Positions 60,249 through 64,000 of a stretch of 64,000 nt of DNA are shown in pieces (position 1 is the stretch's first letter; each line of letters opens with the position of its first letter). Source of the DNA: Bradyrhizobium viridifuturi (GTDB lineage: Bacteria > Pseudomonadota > Alphaproteobacteria > Rhizobiales > Xanthobacteraceae); assembly GCF_001238275.1 (NCBI RefSeq), contig NZ_LGTB01000034.1, positions 51,933 through 115,932 of the forward strand. Direction: 5' to 3'. The notes under the pieces are model-generated. The model was given only the letters and a program-made list of their open reading frames with translations, was not told where the DNA came from and ran no database searches. The position numbers and the translations under genes were made by a program.

Positions 60249-61481
60249 TCAGGCCGCCTGCTTCGGCATCCAGACGCCGGCCGGCACCGGCTCGGCGGGC
60301 AACAGGCCGGCGCCGGCGGCGCCCGCGATCGACATCGTGATCTCGTGGATGTCCTGCACCGACCGCTGCATCGAGAAGCGCGGATAGAGCTCGCTCATCG
60401 TGGCGGCGGTCGCCGCCTGCGCCGCGGCAGGGTCGGCCAGCACGGCCTCGACGGCGGCGGCGATGCTGGCCGTGTCCTGGCCGAAGCTGTAGCGGGCAAG
60501 ATGCGGCATCTCCGCTGCCGAGAAGCGGTTGGCGTCGAACACCGGCACGGTGCCGGCGCCGAGCGCGAAGAATACCCGGTCATGCACCGACAGGTCGATA
60601 TTCGGATTGAGCGAGACCGCGGCGAGATAACTGCCGAGGCTTTCGCGCATCGCATCGAAGGTCATTGCGCCGAGCACGCGGGTCGGACGTCCGCTGACGT
60701 CGAGATCGCTCCAGCCGCCGCCGATGAAGTCGACGGGATAGTCGGCAAGCACGGCACCGACCTCACGGGTGCGCACGCCCCTGGTGTAGTTGTCGAGCCG
60801 GGTCAGGATCACGTTGAACAAATCGCCGCCCGGCGTCAGATAAACCAGATGCCGCTCGGCGACGTCGACGATGATCTTGGGAAACGCGCCGCAGGTCTTG
60901 CCGCGCGCCTCGGCGATCGCATCGAACAGCAGCGCGAACAGTTTTGGCGGCATCGTCTTGCGCCAGCCGCGCTCGAGTCCGAGCGGATTCCAGCCGGACT
61001 TCGCGAACATCAGCCGGCCGTTGCGCTGCTCGGGCGGCAGGCCGCCGAAGAAGCCGGGATCGGGGATGCCCATATGGGTCGCAAATGCGCTGCCATTGGC
61101 TCGGAGATGGTCGCGGTTGAACGCGGCGTGGTCCGGAAACACGTAGCCATGCGCGGCGTAGCGGCTTTCGAGCCCATGGCGCTTGGCGAAGTAGCAGGGG
61201 TGGTCGCAGAACCAGGTGAAGACGGGTATCTGGGCGACGTCCCAGAACAGCCTGCCGTCCTTGGTGTGGATGTCGAGCCCGATGCCGGAGAAGCCGAGCG
61301 CCATCGTCTCGGCCTTTCGCGGCAGCAGGGCGTTGAGCCGGGCCGAGAAATCCGGCGCCAGCAGGTCGAGCATCTTGACCTCGTGCCCGAGCCGGTCGAA
61401 CTCGGCGGCGGCCATCGCGAGGATGCCGCGCAGTGAATCATAGGTGGTGTTGCTGGAATACAGGACGCAGATCACGGACAT
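60249..61481 (-). CDS. CgeB-like glycosyltransferase family protein
   Basis: The 410-residue protein appears to be a GT-B type glycosyltransferase. Features are the N-terminal Rossmann strand SVICVLYSSNTTYDSLRGIL, a middle FTWFCDHPCYFAKRHGLE, and a C-terminal half like the glycosyl-transferase-1-2 domain (ESLGSYLAAVSLNPNIDLSVHDRVFFALGAGTVPVFD, with the donor-site Glu position altered). No membrane helix is seen. The acceptor is unknown. An ATG at 61496 is also possible. It lies upstream of the metacaspase gene on the same strand and is divergent from glf. Confidence 0.75.
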   Translation of the reverse strand: MSVICVLYSSNTTYDSLRGILAMAAAEFDRLGHEVKMLDLLAPDFSARLNALLPRKAETMALGFSGIGLDIHTKDGRLFWDVAQIPVFTWFCDHPCYFAKRHGLESRYAAHGYVFPDHAAFNRDHLRANGSAFATHMGIPDPGFFGGLPPEQRNGRLMFAKSGWNPLGLERGWRKTMPPKLFALLFDAIAEARGKTCGAFPKIIVDVAERHLVYLTPGGDLFNVILTRLDNYTRGVRTREVGAVLADYPVDFIGGGWSDLDVSGRPTRVLGAMTFDAMRESLGSYLAAVSLNPNIDLSVHDRVFFALGAGTVPVFDANRFSAAEMPHLARYSFGQDTASIAAAVEAVLADPAAAQAATAATMSELYPRFSMQRSVQDIHEITMSIAGAAGAGLLPAEPVPAGVWMPKQAA

Positions 61482-61691
61482 GGAGCCCCCGCGCATGATG
61501 CTGTTGCCGCGCGCGCGGACAAATCCATCGCCTCGCATGCTGTCAGTTGAACGGCCAAGCCGGCCGTTCCGGGCTCGGAATTATCGTGGCCTTAACCAAA
61601 ATCTTCGCCGGAAGTCGACCGCAGCGCCGTTGAAGCTCCGTCGGGATGTCGCGGCGGGCTGCCGCCTGGGCCCGCGCGGGGCGGGGGCCAC

Positions 61692-62896
61692 ATGCAGCTT
61701 GAAAGCTTCGACGTCGTCGTGGTGGGGGCGGGCTTCTTCGGCGCCGTGGTCGCCGAACAGGTAGCGAGCAAGCTCGGCCGCTCGGTCTGTGTGCTCGATC
61801 GCCGGCCGCATATCGGCGGCAATGCGTATTCGGAAGTCGATTCCGACAGCGGCGTCGAGGTGCACCGCTACGGCACCCATATCTTCCACACCAATTCCGA
61901 GAGGGTCTGGCGCTATCTGCAGCGCTTTACGTATTTCACCGACTACCGTCACCGCGTCTTCACGGTGGCGAGCGGCCGCGTCTACTCGATGCCGATCAAC
62001 CTTGCGACCGTGTGCGCCGCGTTCGGCCGCATCATGTCGCCCGACGAGGCGCGCGCCGTGATCGCGGCGGAGGCTGCCGCGCACGGCACGGCCGGCATCG
62101 GCAATCTCGAGGACAAGGCGATCGCCTCGGTCGGCCGCACGCTCTACGATCTCCTGATCCGCGGCTATACGCAGAAGCAGTGGCAGACCGATCCGCGCGA
62201 GCTCTCCGCGGACATCATCGGCCGCCTGCCGGTGCGCTTCAGCTTCGACGATCGCTACTTCGCCGACCGCTATGAGGGCATGCCGGTCGACGGCTACACC
62301 GCGATCTTCCGCCGGATGCTCGAGCATCCAAAAATCGCGGTCGAGCTCGGCGTCGACTATTTCGACGTCGCTGAGCGCATCACGCCGCGCCAGCTCGTGA
62401 TCTATACCGGGCCGATCGACCGTTTCTTCGGCTATGCCTGCGGCCATCTCGGCTGGCGCACCGTCGACTTCGCACGCGAGGTGCACGAGGTCGCCGATTT
62501 CCAGGGCGCGGCCGTCATCAACTATGCCGACGCCGAGGTGCCGTTCACAAGGGTCCACGAGTTCAGGCATCTGCATCCGGAGCGCGCGCATGAAAGGAAG
62601 CGGACCACGATCTATCGGGAATATTCCCGCTTCGCTGGCCGCAACGACGAGCCGTATTATCCGATCAACACCGCTGCGACCGCGCCATGCTCGCGTCCTA
62701 TCACGCCATGACGGCGGCGCATCCGAACGTGATCTTCGGGGGCCGGCTCGGCTCCTACAAATATCTCGATATGCATCAGGCGATCGGCGCGGCGCTGAAG
62801 ACGTTCGAGCACGAGGTCGAGCCGTTCTTCGCAGGAGACATGCGCGCCGGCGGCACCGCCGCGCGCCGCCACGCCTTGTCGCCCTTGTCGGCGTGA
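61692..62896 (+). CDS. glf: UDP-galactopyranose mutase (frame-shifted near 62672)
   Basis: Glf is the FAD enzyme that converts UDP-galactopyranose to UDP-galactofuranose for surface glycans. The N-terminal FAD site VVVGAGFFGAVVAEQVA and RRPHIGGNAYS, the HRYGTHIFHTNSERVW motif and YTGPIDRFFGYA are intact. The frame breaks after YYPINTAA; adding one base near 62672 continues DRAMLASYHAMTAAHPNVIFGGRLGSYKYLDMHQAIGAAL to the stop at 62896, restoring 401 residues and the C-terminal FAD motif. It faces the CgeB-like gene, which could use galactofuranose. Confidence 0.92.
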
Positions 62897-62958
62897 TCTA
62901 ATCCTGCGACCTGCGGGCACCAAATCGCATAACAATCGCCCGCCCCGGTGAGGAAAAA

Positions 62959-64000
62959 ATGCGAAAGATCGTCATTGCCGCGGCTGCCACCGCCACGAGT
63001 CTTGCCTTCAACATCGCCCATGCTGCGCCGCCGCTCCCGGAAGCTTCGGCGCATCAGGCCGGCTTCTCGGACCAGGGGCTGGCGCGGCTCGACGACTTCT
63101 TCGCGCGCGAGATCGCAGCAAAGCGGGTGCCCGGCGCCGTGGTGGCGATCGCGCGCGACGGCAAGCTGGTGCACTACAAGGCCTATGGCCAGCTCGATCC
63201 GGTCAAGGGCACGCCGATGCCGATCGATGCCGTGTTCGCGCTGGCCTCGATGACCAAGCCGATGGCGGCGGTCGCGGGGCTGACGCTGCTGGAGCAGGGC
63301 AAGTTGCCGCTGCAGGCGAAGGTCGCCGAGTTCTATCCGGCGTTCGCCGACATGAAGGTCGGCGTGCAGCAAGCCGACGGTTCGCTGACCATGGAGCCGC
63401 AGGCGCGCCCGATCTTCATCCACGATCTCTATCGCCACACCTCCGGCCTGATGTATGGCGGCCGGCCCGACAGCTCGAGCGCGCTGGCCCGGCTCTATCC
63501 CGACGGCACCGCGCCGGCGGTCGAAGGCGACACGGCGGCCTTCATCGACCGCATCACCAAGCTGCCGCTGGTGCATCAGCCCGGCACCGAGTTCGAATAC
63601 GGCTTCTCGATCGACGTGCTCGGCGCGGTCGTCGAGAAGGTGTCCGGCCAGCGGCTCGGCGACTATCTTGCCGCCAATGTCTGGAAGCCGCTCGGCATGA
63701 AGGAGGCGACGTTCCACCCGAGCGACGCCCAGCGTGCGCGGCTGGCGCGGCCGTTCCCCAACGATCCGCTCACCGGCAAGCCGCAAGCCATCAAGCTGCT
63801 CGACACGCCGACCAGGTTCGACTGCGGCGGCGCCTGCTCGTTCGCCACCGTCGGCGACTATGTCCGCTTCGGGCAGATGCTGCTCAATGGCGGCGAGCTC
63901 GACGGCAAGCGCATCCTCAGCCCGCAGATCGTGCATCACATGACGTCGAACCACCTCGGCCGAGATCAAGAACAAAAGTCGCCGCGATCGAGCCGCATCG
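62959..64000 (+). CDS. Exported serine hydrolase, beta-lactamase class C fold (cut by window end)
   Basis: At least 347 residues are visible. A signal peptide (MRKIVIAAAATATSLAFNIAHA) is followed by a class C beta-lactamase/esterase domain with the nucleophile in LASMTKPM (S-x-x-K), the Tyr of the second motif in EYGFSID, and IFIHDLYRHTSGL. Relatives are esterases or D-amino-acid peptidases more often than true beta-lactamases. The frame is open to the last base, but after HLG near 63960 the residues stop resembling the family, so small indels are likely there. Confidence 0.88.
   Translation, partial: MRKIVIAAAATATSLAFNIAHAAPPLPEASAHQAGFSDQGLARLDDFFAREIAAKRVPGAVVAIARDGKLVHYKAYGQLDPVKGTPMPIDAVFALASMTKPMAAVAGLTLLEQGKLPLQAKVAEFYPAFADMKVGVQQADGSLTMEPQARPIFIHDLYRHTSGLMYGGRPDSSSALARLYPDGTAPAVEGDTAAFIDRITKLPLVHQPGTEFEYGFSIDVLGAVVEKVSGQRLGDYLAANVWKPLGMKEATFHPSDAQRARLARPFPNDPLTGKPQAIKLLDTPTRFDCGGACSFATVGDYVRFGQMLLNGGELDGKRILSPQIVHHMTSNHLGRDQEQKSPRSSRI

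Overview
The window is a GC-rich alphaproteobacterial chromosome segment. It most likely comes from Bradyrhizobium or a close relative in the Nitrobacteraceae. The evidence is a GcrA cell-cycle regulator, an F0 ATP synthase operon split from F1 and carrying both b and b' subunits, the hisD-UPF0262-phosphatase-maf-yacG block, a 5-aminolevulinate synthase behind a FixK/FNR-type box, and many rhizobial intergenic palindromes. About 60 protein genes and two tRNA genes (Thr-GGT and Phe-GAA) can be supported. No CRISPR array, rRNA or intact insertion sequence is visible.

Layout. 1-2226: phoU and phoB converge on gcrA. 2227-6525: divergent promoter region, argD-argF, hslO, apaG. 6799-9850: a three-gene cell-envelope operon of an OpgC acyltransferase and two SGNH-type proteins. 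10076-14082: glpK and a penicillin-acylase family enzyme. 14083-16887: a repeat-rich stretch with small genes, an acetyltransferase and a glutathione S-transferase. 16888-21033: thrC, an M16 peptidase, an acetyltransferase and an exported protein. 21193-23810: ATP synthase F0 genes on the minus strand. 24086-30845: an isomerase-like thioredoxin-fold protein, a YjbQ protein, two MFS transporters, a LuxR response regulator and a SufR-like regulator facing its MFS partner across a palindromic operator. 30867-40217: a very large transporter-histidine kinase hybrid, hemA, a metallo-hydrolase, a chemoreceptor and an outer-membrane barrel protein. 40463-45365: an HTH protein, tRNA-Thr, small proteins, a CNB/thioredoxin-reductase-like fusion with a UBP zinc finger partner, and a hydrolase. 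45796-49984: DUF2948-hisD-UPF0262-phosphatase-maf-yacG-tRNA-Phe. 50170-54865: an unrecognised operon of a coiled-coil protein, a Clp-like AAA+ ATPase and a membrane protein. 55426-64000: a c-di-GMP enzyme, DUF2945, DUF488, a metacaspase, a CgeB-like glycosyltransferase, UDP-galactopyranose mutase and a serine hydrolase cut by the window end.

Two points matter most to a reader. First, ten genes, including normally indispensable ones (argD, hemA, atpF), carry net one-base losses, and restoring one base (two in hemA) gives a clean family-length protein every time. I therefore read these as errors in the sequence rather than real pseudogenes. Second, the best candidate for an undescribed system is the operon at 50170-54865, which sits just past tRNA-Phe and a partial copy of that tRNA's 3' end.
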